Assembly (NCBI RefSeq): GCF_900108855.1
Contig: NZ_FNXY01000009.1
Location: 1 to 64,000, forward strand
Direction: 5' to 3'
DNA from: Dyadobacter koreensis
GTDB lineage: Bacteria > Bacteroidota > Bacteroidia > Cytophagales > Spirosomataceae
Length of the DNA stretch: 64,000 nt
Positions 8,312 to 17,039 of this stretch are shown piece after piece; positions within the stretch are counted from its first letter, which is position 1; every line of letters starts with the position of its first letter. The translations under genes were made by a program, and so were the position numbers. The notes beneath the pieces were generated by a model. The model did not search any database, had not been told where the DNA came from, and was given only the letters and a program-made list of their open reading frames with translations.

Positions 8312-10276
8312 CTATAACACAATCAACCACAAAATCAGAAGCACGACTCCCAAAGCGGTAACAAGATAATAGGATTGTATTTTTCCATTCTGCAATCCAC
8401 GGACACCTTGCCCGGCAGATCTAAGTGTAAAAACAGTCAGCTTCACTCCTCCATCAACAATATTTCTGTCTCCCCAACTTAGTATATGAGCAAAAACAAC
8501 GCTCCATTTCGCGACCCCGTCAACCAAAGCATCGACGATCTGCCGCTCAAATTGTTTTAATCCGCCTGAAATAAAAGCAAATGATTTGATAAAAAACGTG
8601 TCTCTTGAAAATTCATTAAGACCAGCAAGCTTTTTCAATACCGGAATTGAGTTTTTAGAATTTCCTGCATAAATCGAAAACGGATCTTCTGATTTTGTTG
8701 CACGGAATGCCAGAAAAATAGATAGCAGCGTGACACCTGTTGCTACCAACGGCACCCAAAGGATATGTCCAAATTCTTCTGCTCCTACCAATGCTAAAAA
8801 CCAACCATGCGAAGCATCAAACGGATTCCATGAAAACCAGATGAAAACAGAAAGTATTGCCAGCAAAGCCATTGGTCCCCACATCATAAAAGGAGATTCG
8901 TGCGGATGTACGGATTTAAATATCTGATATCGTTTTTCTCCCAAAAATATCAGCCAGACCTGACGTGTCATATAGTAGGCTGTTACCCCCGCTGAAATCA
9001 TGATGACTACTGGAAATAAATAGGCCCAGGCCCCGTGTTTTTCCGCCCAGAAAAATGCCTCGACAATTACAGCGTCTTTTGACAAAAATCCTGAAAAAAA
9101 TGGTAACCCGGCCAGAGCCGACGAACAGATTACAAAACAGATAAAAGTGATCGGTAAATATTCTCGCAGTCCGCCCATGGTACGCATATCCTGCGGATCA
9201 AAAGTTTCGTCCGTTTCGGAAGGCGTTACAGCGTGAATTACAGAACCGGCAGAAAGAAATAATCCTGCTTTGAAAAATGCATGAGTAGCTAAATGGAAAA
9301 GTGCAGTACGCCAGCTTCCCAGTCCGACAGCAATCACCATCAGCCCTAATTGCGACATGGTAGAATAAGCCAGAACCCTTTTGATATCCCATACCTGCGT
9401 CGCCTTTACTGCTCCGATAACCATCGTAATCGTTCCTATGCAGGCAATCACGATTTGAGCTTCGGGTGTAAGTAAAAACGAAATTCTTGCCAATAAAAAT
9501 ATTCCGGCAGCAACCATAGTGGCCGCGTGGATCAGCGCAGATACCGGCGTTGGTCCTTCCATGGCATCGGGCAGCCAGCCAGATAATGGAAACTGCGCCG
9601 ATTTTCCCATACAACCTCCAAAAAGGCATAAACCGATCGCGGTCAAAATTCCGGGATCGAGTGACTGGATTGAAGCTGCAAGCACCTCAAAGTCGGTAGA
9701 ACCAATATAGTAAAACAACATTAAAATTCCGGTCAGGAATGCGGCGTCTCCAATTCTGTTTAAAACAAAAGCTTTTTGAGCGGCCCAGACAGCGCGTGGT
9801 TTGAAATACCAAAACCCGATTAAAAGATAAGATGACAAACCAACCAGTTCCCAGAAGATGTACATCACCAGCAGACTTCCCGCCAGCACAATACCGATCA
9901 TCGAGAAAAGAAAAAGCTGTATGAAGGCAAAATAACGGTGAAGATTCTGGTCGCCGTGAAGATAAGACATCGAATAAATTTGCACCAATAGCGCGACAAA
10001 ATGAACAATGATCAGCATAATTGCCGTCAGCTCATCAAATCTGAAAGATAGATTTATTTTTGTCTGCCCGATGAGAGCCCAGTTGAATGAAACCGTATGG
10101 AGCGTGTTGATGTCTGCATAATAAATACTTGTCGCTAGTCCAATGCCCGTTATAAAAGCACCGATCCATCCTGCTGGTTTATTCAGGTTTTTTCCGCCAA
10201 GCCACAAGATAAAAAATGCCAGAATTGGTAAACCCAGAAGTAAGGAAGCAGGTACGGTATAAGCAGTTTCTGACAT
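8312..10276 (-). CDS. nuoL: NADH-quinone oxidoreductase subunit L
   Basis: A 654-residue membrane subunit at the distal end of complex I. The proton-pumping core is recognisable: YIFWELVGLSSYLLIGFW (conserved Glu in TM5), KSAQFPLSGWLPDAMEGPTP (conserved Lys and the LPDAM signature) and STMSQLGLMV. A C-terminal lateral helix and final transmembrane segment are present, so the gene is full length. In most genomes nuoL lies between nuoK and nuoM. Here the upstream gene, 61 bases away, is a serine hydrolase instead, so nuoL-nuoM appear split from the rest of the nuo operon. Confidence 0.95.
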   Translation of the reverse strand: MSETAYTVPASLLLGLPILAFFILWLGGKNLNKPAGWIGAFITGIGLATSIYYADINTLHTVSFNWALIGQTKINLSFRFDELTAIMLIIVHFVALLVQIYSMSYLHGDQNLHRYFAFIQLFLFSMIGIVLAGSLLVMYIFWELVGLSSYLLIGFWYFKPRAVWAAQKAFVLNRIGDAAFLTGILMLFYYIGSTDFEVLAASIQSLDPGILTAIGLCLFGGCMGKSAQFPLSGWLPDAMEGPTPVSALIHAATMVAAGIFLLARISFLLTPEAQIVIACIGTITMVIGAVKATQVWDIKRVLAYSTMSQLGLMVIAVGLGSWRTALFHLATHAFFKAGLFLSAGSVIHAVTPSETDETFDPQDMRTMGGLREYLPITFICFVICSSALAGLPFFSGFLSKDAVIVEAFFWAEKHGAWAYLFPVVIMISAGVTAYYMTRQVWLIFLGEKRYQIFKSVHPHESPFMMWGPMALLAILSVFIWFSWNPFDASHGWFLALVGAEEFGHILWVPLVATGVTLLSIFLAFRATKSEDPFSIYAGNSKNSIPVLKKLAGLNEFSRDTFFIKSFAFISGGLKQFERQIVDALVDGVAKWSVVFAHILSWGDRNIVDGGVKLTVFTLRSAGQGVRGLQNGKIQSYYLVTALGVVLLILWLIVL

Positions 10277-10337
10277 TGAGGTGAGTATTCGTTTAGTCCG
10301 GCAAATATCCGGAATTACCGTCCGATTTCAAATTAAG

Positions 10338-11558
10338 CTAAAGGTCTTTCTCGATATCTTCAAGTTTGTCGCTTTCGCTGCCGTGCAGCACAGTTAACAA
10401 TTCCTTGATATCGTAAATATTTCTGTTATATGAATTTCCCAGAATAATAATAACCGCTTCGTCTTCCGGACAAATCCAGAACATGGAATTGTATCCTTTC
10501 CACCATCCACCGTGATAAATAAATCGGGTCGAGCGATCTGGCTTGACATGCATCCGGAAGCCATAACCATAATTTCTGATCCCGTCACGCTCAAAACTTC
10601 TTGGTGTCCAGGCTTCTGTCAAAAGTTTTTTATTGATCAACAAACCGGAGGTTAGCCCTGCATAAAACCTGTAAATATCACCCGTTGTTGAATATAAACC
10701 TTTATCACCAACAACATCATCATAATAATCTTTCGCCAGCATCCTGCCATATTGATGGCCAACGGTTCGGTACATCATTGCCGCCTCCGATGTGTCCGTC
10801 ACCAAAACCGTGTTATTCATGCCTAATGGAGCGAAGATTTCGTTATGCAGATACGTATCAAAAGAAGCGCCGCTTACTTTTTCAACAATTGCTGCCAGGA
10901 CACAGTAGTTTGTATTGCAATAATTAAAAGAGCGACCCGGTCGGTTATAAGGATGTGGAGTGGGTACCACTTTCGCATACCAGTCCATCACCGTCATATT
11001 GGTCGGAAATTTTTTGCCATGCCGAACACTATCCGGGAAAGAATAAATATAATTTGGCAAACCGCTCCGATGGCTTAACAGCATATCCACTTTTACACCA
11101 TGATATGGAAAGTCCGGAAAAAATCTTTGTACTGAATCTTCCAGATTTACCTTTCCATCCTGAATCAGTTTTAATACCGCAACGGCAGTGAACGGTTTCG
11201 ACAACGACGCCAGCTGAAATTTAGAATGGCTTTGCAGAGAATCTTTATCTTTCAAATGCGCATAACCGAAAGAGCCCTGATACAAAACCTGACCTTTCTG
11301 AACAACCAGTACATTTCCATTAAAACCTGCCCTTCTTTTCCTCCTGAAAATATCTTCTATCTGTGTTATTTTAAGAAGCGTTTTCGCATCAGGATTTCGG
11401 ATTTCCTTAGGGTCCAGATTCGGGTTGGATTTGGCGTTTCTCTTGAAATTTACAAGATCATGAGACTTGCTGTTACTGACCCAAACCCAGGAAAGTACAA
11501 TCACTACTACGGCAAATATCGCCGCCCACCACATTTTCGGCTGCACTTTTTTCAACAT
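10338..11558 (-). CDS. Serine hydrolase, beta-lactamase class C/AmpC-like family
   Basis: A 406-residue protein with one N-terminal signal anchor (about residues 9-27). The catalytic motifs of the class C beta-lactamase/penicillin-binding fold are present: SLSK near residue 118 (SxxK nucleophile), YCN near 212 (YxN) and HGG near 349 (replacing KTG). LLSHRSGLPNY is typical of the family. Members include D,D-peptidases, esterases and amidases, so the substrate is uncertain; the location would be periplasmic. It lies 61 bases upstream of nuoL on the same strand, so the three genes might share a transcript, although the functions have no evident link. Confidence 0.88.
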   Translation of the reverse strand: MLKKVQPKMWWAAIFAVVVIVLSWVWVSNSKSHDLVNFKRNAKSNPNLDPKEIRNPDAKTLLKITQIEDIFRRKRRAGFNGNVLVVQKGQVLYQGSFGYAHLKDKDSLQSHSKFQLASLSKPFTAVAVLKLIQDGKVNLEDSVQRFFPDFPYHGVKVDMLLSHRSGLPNYIYSFPDSVRHGKKFPTNMTVMDWYAKVVPTPHPYNRPGRSFNYCNTNYCVLAAIVEKVSGASFDTYLHNEIFAPLGMNNTVLVTDTSEAAMMYRTVGHQYGRMLAKDYYDDVVGDKGLYSTTGDIYRFYAGLTSGLLINKKLLTEAWTPRSFERDGIRNYGYGFRMHVKPDRSTRFIYHGGWWKGYNSMFWICPEDEAVIIILGNSYNRNIYDIKELLTVLHGSESDKLEDIEKDL

Positions 11559-11812
11559 AGGCTTTTAGCCATTAAGATTTTCTAACGTGATATGCCAACG
11601 AAAAACCATTAGCATTTTTTATATTTTGTCTTTTAATTTCAATCTAATCCGGAGCCGACAATCCGGGATATTGCTTTTTCGTTTTCTATTAAAACAATAT
11701 ACAAATCTGAGATTCCCAGGCTTACAAAGATATAAAACAGAAAGTAATGACCCTAACACAGGTTAGATTGATTCCAAAATAACTTAGCACCATACATTTT
11801 TCGCGAACTAAA

Positions 11813-12535
11813 ATGACGACTCCCTTAGAGCAAAAATCAACAATCCAAGAGATTCAGACGCGGTTTGACAATGACGTCGAGCGATTTAGTAAACTTGAAA
11901 CAGGACAACAGGCAACCATCGACGCGCCGTTGGTTCTCGATTTAGTAGCGCAGACAGCTGCTTTACATTTGAAACCAAATGACACAATTCTTGACCTTGG
12001 CTGCGGCGCTGGCAATTTTACCTTGCGGGTTTTGCAGGAAATTCACCCGCTGGAATGCCATCTGGTCGATTTGAGTCAACCGATGCTGACCCGCGCCAGC
12101 GAACGTATTGAAGCATCCGGCGTCAAGTATGTACAAACATATCAGTCTGATTTGCGCGAGCTGGATTTCGATGAAAATACTTTTGACTGTATTCTGGCAG
12201 GAGCTGTTCTGCATCATCTCCGCGATAACGAGGACTGGCAGGAAACATTTGAGAATCTGTATAAATGGCTGAAACCGGGTGGCAGAATTTACGTTTCCGA
12301 TCTGGTTTCTTTTGATGAACCGGGCGTTCAAAAACTAATGTGGAAACGGTACGGCGATTATCTTGAGTCTTTGGGCGGAACGGAATATAAAGAAAAAGTC
12401 TTCGCTTATATAGATAAGGAAGACTCTCCGCGCTCGTTGCCTTTCCAGCTCGGTTTGCTGCGTTATGCCGGCTTTTCTCATTATGATATTCTTCACCGCA
12501 ATAGCGTTTTTGCCTGCTATTACGGTGAAAAATAA
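11813..12535 (+). CDS. Class I SAM-dependent methyltransferase
   Basis: A 240-residue cytoplasmic protein with the Rossmann-like methyltransferase fold. Motif I is LDLGCGAGNF (about 60-69), an acidic residue follows strand 2 (LVDLSQPML), and the post-motif region FDCILAGAVLHHLRD and WLKPGGRIYVSD match motifs II and III of the Methyltransf_11/25 group. The acceptor is unknown. It stands alone, divergent from the serine hydrolase gene and convergent with asnS. The 3 prime end runs into a hairpin shared with asnS. Confidence 0.88.
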   Translation: MTTPLEQKSTIQEIQTRFDNDVERFSKLETGQQATIDAPLVLDLVAQTAALHLKPNDTILDLGCGAGNFTLRVLQEIHPLECHLVDLSQPMLTRASERIEASGVKYVQTYQSDLRELDFDENTFDCILAGAVLHHLRDNEDWQETFENLYKWLKPGGRIYVSDLVSFDEPGVQKLMWKRYGDYLESLGGTEYKEKVFAYIDKEDSPRSLPFQLGLLRYAGFSHYDILHRNSVFACYYGEK

Positions 12536-12543
12536 TTTCAGGA

Positions 12544-12566
12544 AGCGCTGATTAAAACTCAGCGCT
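12544..12566 (+). terminator. Rho-independent terminator for the methyltransferase, overlapping the asnS stop
   Basis: The hairpin AGCGCTGA (12544-12551), seven-base loop, TCAGCGCT (12559-12566) is followed by TTTT on the plus strand. The right arm encodes the last codons of asnS, so two convergent genes share one structure. Confidence 0.75.
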
Positions 12567-13988
12567 TTTCGGATATCTTGGGAAAGGGATCACGTCGCGA
12601 ATGTTGCTCATTCCTGTTACAAACAATACCAGACGCTCAAAACCCAGACCGAAACCGGAGTGAGGTGCCGTACCGAACTTACGTGTTTCCAGATACCACC
12701 AGATTGTTTCAGGATCGATTCCTACTTCGTGAACACGTTCCAGCAATTTCTCGTAGTTATCTTCACGCTGACTTCCGCCAATGATTTCGCCGATACCAGG
12801 AAAAAGGACATCCATCGCGCGAACCGTTTTCCCATCATCATCAAGCTTCATGTAGAAAGACTTAATTTCTCGTGGGTAATTGGTCAGGATCACCGGTTTT
12901 TTGAAATGTTTTTCAACCAGATAGCGTTCGTGTTCGCTTGACAAATCAATTCCCCATCCCACCGGAAACTGGAATTTCTTTTCTTTATGTGGTTTTGATT
13001 TTAACAAAATATCAATTGCCTCAGTGTAAGTCAAACGCTCAAATGCATTTTCCACGACAAATTTCAGTTTTTCAAGAAGCGGAATCGAACGTTCATTCTG
13101 TGGTTTGTTTTTATCTTCCTCAGCCAGACGATTTTCAAGAAAAGCCAGGTCATCTTTGCAATGTTCCAAAGCATAACCGATCACATATTTGATAAAATCT
13201 TCCGCCAGATCCATATTATCTTCCAACTCGAAGAAAGCCATTTCGGGCTCAATCATCCAGAACTCGGCAAGGTGACGTGTAGTGTTTGAATTTTCAGCAC
13301 GGAAAGTCGGGCCGAAAGTGTATATTTTAGAAAGTGCCATTGCTCCAAGCTCTCCTTCCAATTGTCCGGAAACAGTCAGGTTAGCTTCTCTCCCAAAAAA
13401 ATCTTCTTTAAAGTTGATCGCACCTTCCTCAGTTCTTGGCAATTTTTCAAGATCCAACGTAGTTACGCGGAACATTTCGCCAGCTCCTTCTGCATCAGAA
13501 GCGGTAATAATTGGCGTATGCAGATAAAAAAATCCTCTGTCGTTATAATATTTATGAACCGCAAAAGCCAGTGTATGACGGATACGTAAAATCGCGCTGA
13601 ACGTATTCGTACGCGGGCGCAAATGTGCAATCTCACGTAAAAATTCCAGCGAATGCCTTTTTGGCTGCAAAGGATATGCTTCCGGATCGGCAACGCCGTA
13701 AACGTGCAAATCATCGATTTTGACTTCCACAGCCTGGCCAGAACCCTGAGATTCTACAAGCTGGCCCGTTATTTTTAAACAAGAACCGGTAGTGACAGTC
13801 AGTAAAAGTTCAGCAGAGAATTGTCCGGGAGCTGCAACGGCCTGTATATTATGAATGGTTGACCCGTCGTTAAGCGCTATGAAAATCGCATTTTTGCTTT
13901 CACGCTTCGTACGTACCCAACCTTTCAGGGTAACGGATTGTCCATCCGGAGTCTGTTGTAATAATTCTTTGATCTGCAAAGGTCCCAT
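12552..13988 (-). CDS. asnS: Asparaginyl-tRNA synthetase
   Basis: A 478-residue class IIb aminoacyl-tRNA synthetase that charges tRNA-Asn. An N-terminal OB-fold anticodon-binding domain (about 18-110, VTLKGWVRTKRESKN) is followed by the catalytic domain. Motif 2 is FRAENSNTTRHLAEFWMIE (near 230) and motif 3 GFGLGFERLVLF (near 447). The TTRHLAEFWM segment with EPEMAF is typical of AsnRS rather than AspRS. Length is normal for the bacterial enzyme (about 465-480). A TAATTTTG sequence (reverse strand, 14054-14061) about 66 bases upstream resembles a -7 box, but I see no matching -33 box. Confidence 0.97.
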   Translation of the reverse strand: MGPLQIKELLQQTPDGQSVTLKGWVRTKRESKNAIFIALNDGSTIHNIQAVAAPGQFSAELLLTVTTGSCLKITGQLVESQGSGQAVEVKIDDLHVYGVADPEAYPLQPKRHSLEFLREIAHLRPRTNTFSAILRIRHTLAFAVHKYYNDRGFFYLHTPIITASDAEGAGEMFRVTTLDLEKLPRTEEGAINFKEDFFGREANLTVSGQLEGELGAMALSKIYTFGPTFRAENSNTTRHLAEFWMIEPEMAFFELEDNMDLAEDFIKYVIGYALEHCKDDLAFLENRLAEEDKNKPQNERSIPLLEKLKFVVENAFERLTYTEAIDILLKSKPHKEKKFQFPVGWGIDLSSEHERYLVEKHFKKPVILTNYPREIKSFYMKLDDDGKTVRAMDVLFPGIGEIIGGSQREDNYEKLLERVHEVGIDPETIWWYLETRKFGTAPHSGFGLGFERLVLFVTGMSNIRDVIPFPRYPKSAEF

Positions 13989-14164
13989 CTTAATATAAAT
14001 TCAATCCTTATATAAAACTCAACTGTAAACTTCCTTTTCCTATTTATGAGGCGCAAAATTACAAAATACCCTACGAAAACCTATTCTAAAACACCAACTT
14101 ACTTTTATGTTTTGAAAGACATTGACTGAACTGGTTTATGGATTAAATTTGTTTCTTACAAACT

Positions 14165-14824
14165 ATGACTAACACATTTCCAATTTTGAATACCCGTATC
14201 GCGACTTTTTTATCCGTAGTATTTCACCCTCTGATCGTTACTACATACCTTTTTGGAGTTCTTTTTTTGATCACTCCCGACCTTATAGGTGTCAGCGCAC
14301 TGGAACTTACGGGGATAGGCAGTCTATTGCTTTTAATCTTTTTAAACACTTTTGTGGCTCCCACAATTATCATATATTATTTCTATCGTCTGGGGATCGT
14401 GAGCACTTTACACGTCGATTCGCTTCGTGAAAGAAGGCTGCCTTACCTGGCTTGTGCAATTATCTATGCCATCGCGACTTATTTATTCGGCTGGCAGCTT
14501 CAACCCATTGCCGAACTGGCTCCACAAATTGCGATACTTTTAGGCAGTGTCACAGTATCGATGATTGCGATAGCACTTGTAAGTTTGTCCTGGAAAATAA
14601 GTGCTCACGCAACCGGAATGGGCGGAGCCATCGGCATAATTACGGGTATGATCATTCGATTCGATGAACAGCTTTTATTAATTCCGCTCCTAATTATCGT
14701 TTTGATCAGCGGTTTTTTACTGAGCGCGAGATTATATTTAAACGCTCATACACCAGCCCAGATCATAGCCGGATTAGCTTGCGGATTAACGATCAGTAGT
14801 TTAACGGTCTATTTTTTCTTTTGA
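14165..14824 (+). CDS. PAP2-like polytopic membrane protein
   Basis: A 219-residue protein with about six transmembrane helices. Remnants of the PAP2 phosphatase pattern can be aligned: LRERRLP (KxxxxxxRP position), ISAHATGMGG (PSGH position) and SARLYLNAHTPAQIIAG (SRxxxxxHxxxDxxxG position, with Gln where Asp is usual). The histidines remain, but the first signature is weak and the last acid is replaced, so phosphatase activity on lipid phosphates is possible but not assured. It is monocistronic and followed by an inverted-repeat element. Confidence 0.7.
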   Translation: MTNTFPILNTRIATFLSVVFHPLIVTTYLFGVLFLITPDLIGVSALELTGIGSLLLLIFLNTFVAPTIIIYYFYRLGIVSTLHVDSLRERRLPYLACAIIYAIATYLFGWQLQPIAELAPQIAILLGSVTVSMIAIALVSLSWKISAHATGMGGAIGIITGMIIRFDEQLLLIPLLIIVLISGFLLSARLYLNAHTPAQIIAGLACGLTISSLTVYFFF

Positions 14825-14827
14825 AAT

Positions 14828-14945
14828 GGCTGTCGGCAATCAGCTCTCGGCAATCGGCGGCTGACAGTTAAATAGCTTTAGAAAAACGAATTGGCTTACT
14901 TTTTGAAGCCGCTGATTTCCAGCCGACCGCTGATTGCTGACAGCC
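14828..14945. repeat. Inverted repeat built from GGCTGTCGGCAATC elements, copy 2
   Basis: The left arm GGCTGTCGGCAATCAGC (14828-14844) and the right arm GCTGATTGCTGACAGCC (14929-14945) are reverse complements with one mismatch. A second internal GGCAATCGGC unit lies at 14849-14858. The element sits just after the PAP2-like gene and 40 bases before the enoyl-CoA hydratase gene. A related sequence is at 3894-3929. It is probably an interspersed REP-type repeat that can fold into a long hairpin. Confidence 0.65.
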
Positions 14946-14985
14946 GACTGCCACATAAGAATTATTCATCTCAAACCGATAAGCC

Positions 14986-15765
14986 ATGTACCAGAATCTT
15001 CTTTTTGATAATAACGATGGCGTGGTCAGGATTTCTTTGAACAGGCCGGCTGTTCACAATGCTTTAAGTCTTGATTTGATCGGAGAAATTACTGCCGCGA
15101 TTCAGGAAGCAGAAAAAGATCCTACCGTTCGCGTGATTGTTTTGACCGGTGAGGGGGATAAGGCATTTTGTTCAGGAGCTGATTTGAAAACGGCTATGGA
15201 ATCGGGGAAATCAGCCGGAGAAATGCTTCGTGACGGATATAACCCGATGATTGAAGCGCTGAGAAATATTCCCAAACCTGTCATTTGTAAATTGAATGGC
15301 CTGGCTGTTGGCGCCGGATGCTCGCTCGCTTTGGCTTGCGATATCATTATTTCCAGTGAGGATGCATATTTGAGTCAGATGTTTGTCCATATTGGTTTAA
15401 TGCCGGACGCTGGTGCATCTTTCTTCCTGCCTAGACTGGTCGGAATGGCAAAAGCTTTTGAACTGGCATCTACTGGCAGAAAAGTTTATGCGCCGGAAGC
15501 TGTTCAGATAGGTTTAATCAATAAATCTGTATCCAGAGAAAAATTGGAGGAAGCAGTGGAGGAAGCAGTTTCTTATTATCGCAACGCTCCTACCGCGGCA
15601 ATTGGTGCGATGAAAAAAGTTTTAAACAGATCTTATGAATCAAATCTGTCTGAAATTCTGAATCTCGAAGCAGAAAATCAGGATATACTATTCAAAACCC
15701 GCGACGCGGCAGAAGGGATTTCATCTTTTTTTCAAAAGAAAAAACCTGATTATCAAGGTAGATAA
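14986..15765 (+). CDS. Enoyl-CoA hydratase/isomerase family protein
   Basis: A 259-residue cytoplasmic crotonase-fold protein. The CoA-binding and oxyanion-hole segments are present: SGADLKTAM near 65-73 and GLAVGAGCSLALACD near 106-118. The family hydrates trans-2-enoyl-CoA or shifts double bonds. Of the two catalytic Glu positions of the hydratases, one is replaced (LMPDAGASFFLPRLVG has Asp). This is seen in PaaG-type isomerases, where an Asp acts alone, so it could be a PaaG-like isomerase. Neighbours give no pathway clue. It is followed directly by the promoter of tRNA-Arg. Confidence 0.88.
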   Translation: MYQNLLFDNNDGVVRISLNRPAVHNALSLDLIGEITAAIQEAEKDPTVRVIVLTGEGDKAFCSGADLKTAMESGKSAGEMLRDGYNPMIEALRNIPKPVICKLNGLAVGAGCSLALACDIIISSEDAYLSQMFVHIGLMPDAGASFFLPRLVGMAKAFELASTGRKVYAPEAVQIGLINKSVSREKLEEAVEEAVSYYRNAPTAAIGAMKKVLNRSYESNLSEILNLEAENQDILFKTRDAAEGISSFFQKKKPDYQGR

Positions 15766-15805
15766 AAAAATATTTCAAAATATTTCAAAAATACTTGCCC
15801 CCAGA

Positions 15806-15837
15806 TTTGCATAAATCAAAGTCATCTTCTACCTTTG
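15806..15837 (+). promoter_or_regulatory. Bacteroidota-type promoter for tRNA-Arg
   Basis: TTTG at 15806-15809 (-33 box) and TACCTTTG at 15830-15837 (-7 box, consensus TAnnTTTG) are separated by 20 bases. The start of transcription would fall about 12-14 bases before the tRNA. This is the clearest promoter in the window. Confidence 0.8.
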
Positions 15838-15855
15838 CAGTCCGATTCAAGGAAT

Positions 15856-15929
15856 GGATTTGTAGCTCAATTGGATAGAGCACCTCACTACGGATGAGGA
15901 GGTTTGGGGTTCGAATCCCTACAAGTCCA
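15856..15929 (+). tRNA. tRNA-Arg (anticodon ACG)
   Basis: The cloverleaf is complete. The acceptor stem GGATTTG pairs with CAAGTCC, and the D stem is GCTC/GAGC. The anticodon stem is CCTCA/TGAGG with loop CTACGGA (anticodon ACG, wobble A expected to become inosine). The T arm has TTCGAAT. The discriminator is A. CCA is not encoded. It reads CGU, CGC and CGA codons. A promoter precedes it and a terminator follows. Confidence 0.96.
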
Positions 15930-15935
15930 CAGAAA

Positions 15936-15965
15936 AGCACTTATCAATGATGATAAGTGCTTTTT
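15936..15965 (+). terminator. Terminator after tRNA-Arg
   Basis: AGCACTTATCA (15936-15946), a four-base loop, and TGATAAGTGCT (15951-15961), followed by a T run. This is a perfect 11-base stem. Confidence 0.9.
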
Positions 15966-15988
15966 ACTGAAAAGAATAATTCTTGTTT

Positions 15989-16063
<75 letters not shown>

Positions 16064-16097
16064 AAAAAAGTCTTTGAAATTTTCAAAGACTTTTTTT
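16064..16097 (+). terminator. Terminator after tRNA-Pro
   Basis: GTCTTTGA (16070-16077) and TCAAAGAC (16083-16090) form the stem, flanked by AAAAAA on the left and TTTTTTT on the right. It lies directly after the tRNA 3 prime end. Confidence 0.88.
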
Positions 16098-16124
16098 ATG
16101 CCCTATTGGAAAAATTGCCAACTC

Positions 16125-16952
16125 CTAATTGTCAATCTCGCTGGCCAAAGCCAAATCTTTTTGCGCGTCAAGTGCTTCTAATCTTGATATCAGAGAAGCT
16201 CTCATATCCCGGTAAGCATCAAGTCCCAACGCAAGCCGTCTTGGTGCGGGTTCAATTTCCACGGAATCTATCATGGCCTGAACCGTTTTATTTACATCAC
16301 CATTTATTGGAAATGTTCCATTATAAACAGCACGTCGAACGTCACCTGCCGGTGTCTGATCATATACATGCATAGTCGGCGCAGTAGCCATAGCAGTGCC
16401 AAAAGAAGTTTTGTGCGCTCCTGGTTCAACAATCGTTACACCAATATTGAAAGGTGCGATTTCTTGCGCTAACGTTTCACAAAAACCTTCCACCGCCCAT
16501 TTGGTAGTATGATAAAAACTGAAATTAGGATACGTAGTCTGACCTCCTGCCGAAGACAATTGAAGAATACGGCCATATCCCTGAGCCCGTAAAAAAGGTA
16601 AAGCTGCCCGTATAACCTGAATGGAGCCGACGATGTTGGTATCTATTTGAAGACGTATCTGATCGTCATTTGCTTCCTCAGCCGCACAGAATAATGCATA
16701 TCCGGCATTATTGACAATCACATCTATTCTTTCAAATTCTGTAAAAGCTTTGCTCACAACCTGGCGGATTGCCTCTGTATCTGTTACATCCAGAATTTCA
16801 ACTACCAAATTATTTCCAAAACGCTCTTTGAGATCCTTCAAAGCATCGGCCTTTCTAACCGTTGCAAATACTCTGTTTCCTTGTTCCAATAATTTTTCAG
16901 TCAGTACCCGGCCCAAACCTGAGGAAGTACCTGTTATAAACCACGTTTTCAT
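16125..16952 (-). CDS. SDR family oxidoreductase
   Basis: A classical short-chain dehydrogenase/reductase of about 275 residues. The cofactor-binding motif is TGTSSGLG (about 7-14) and NNAGYA follows strand 4. The catalytic residues are Ser in LSSAGGQTT and YHTTK near 147-151. Arg after the second strand (VRKAD) suggests NADP(H). I place the start at the second ATG (16952), which gives the usual MKTWFITG beginning; an ATG three codons upstream (16961) is possible. The substrate is unknown. It lies 87 bases downstream of an AraC-type regulator on the same strand, a common regulator-target pairing. Confidence 0.9.
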   Translation of the reverse strand: MKTWFITGTSSGLGRVLTEKLLEQGNRVFATVRKADALKDLKERFGNNLVVEILDVTDTEAIRQVVSKAFTEFERIDVIVNNAGYALFCAAEEANDDQIRLQIDTNIVGSIQVIRAALPFLRAQGYGRILQLSSAGGQTTYPNFSFYHTTKWAVEGFCETLAQEIAPFNIGVTIVEPGAHKTSFGTAMATAPTMHVYDQTPAGDVRRAVYNGTFPINGDVNKTVQAMIDSVEIEPAPRRLALGLDAYRDMRASLISRLEALDAQKDLALASEIDN

Positions 16953-17039
16953 GAATATCATTTTTTTTATAATTACTTCACAAAAGTAGGGCGTGGACCT
17001 CCCGGAATTTGACCATTTTCAAACGCATGATGACGTAAA

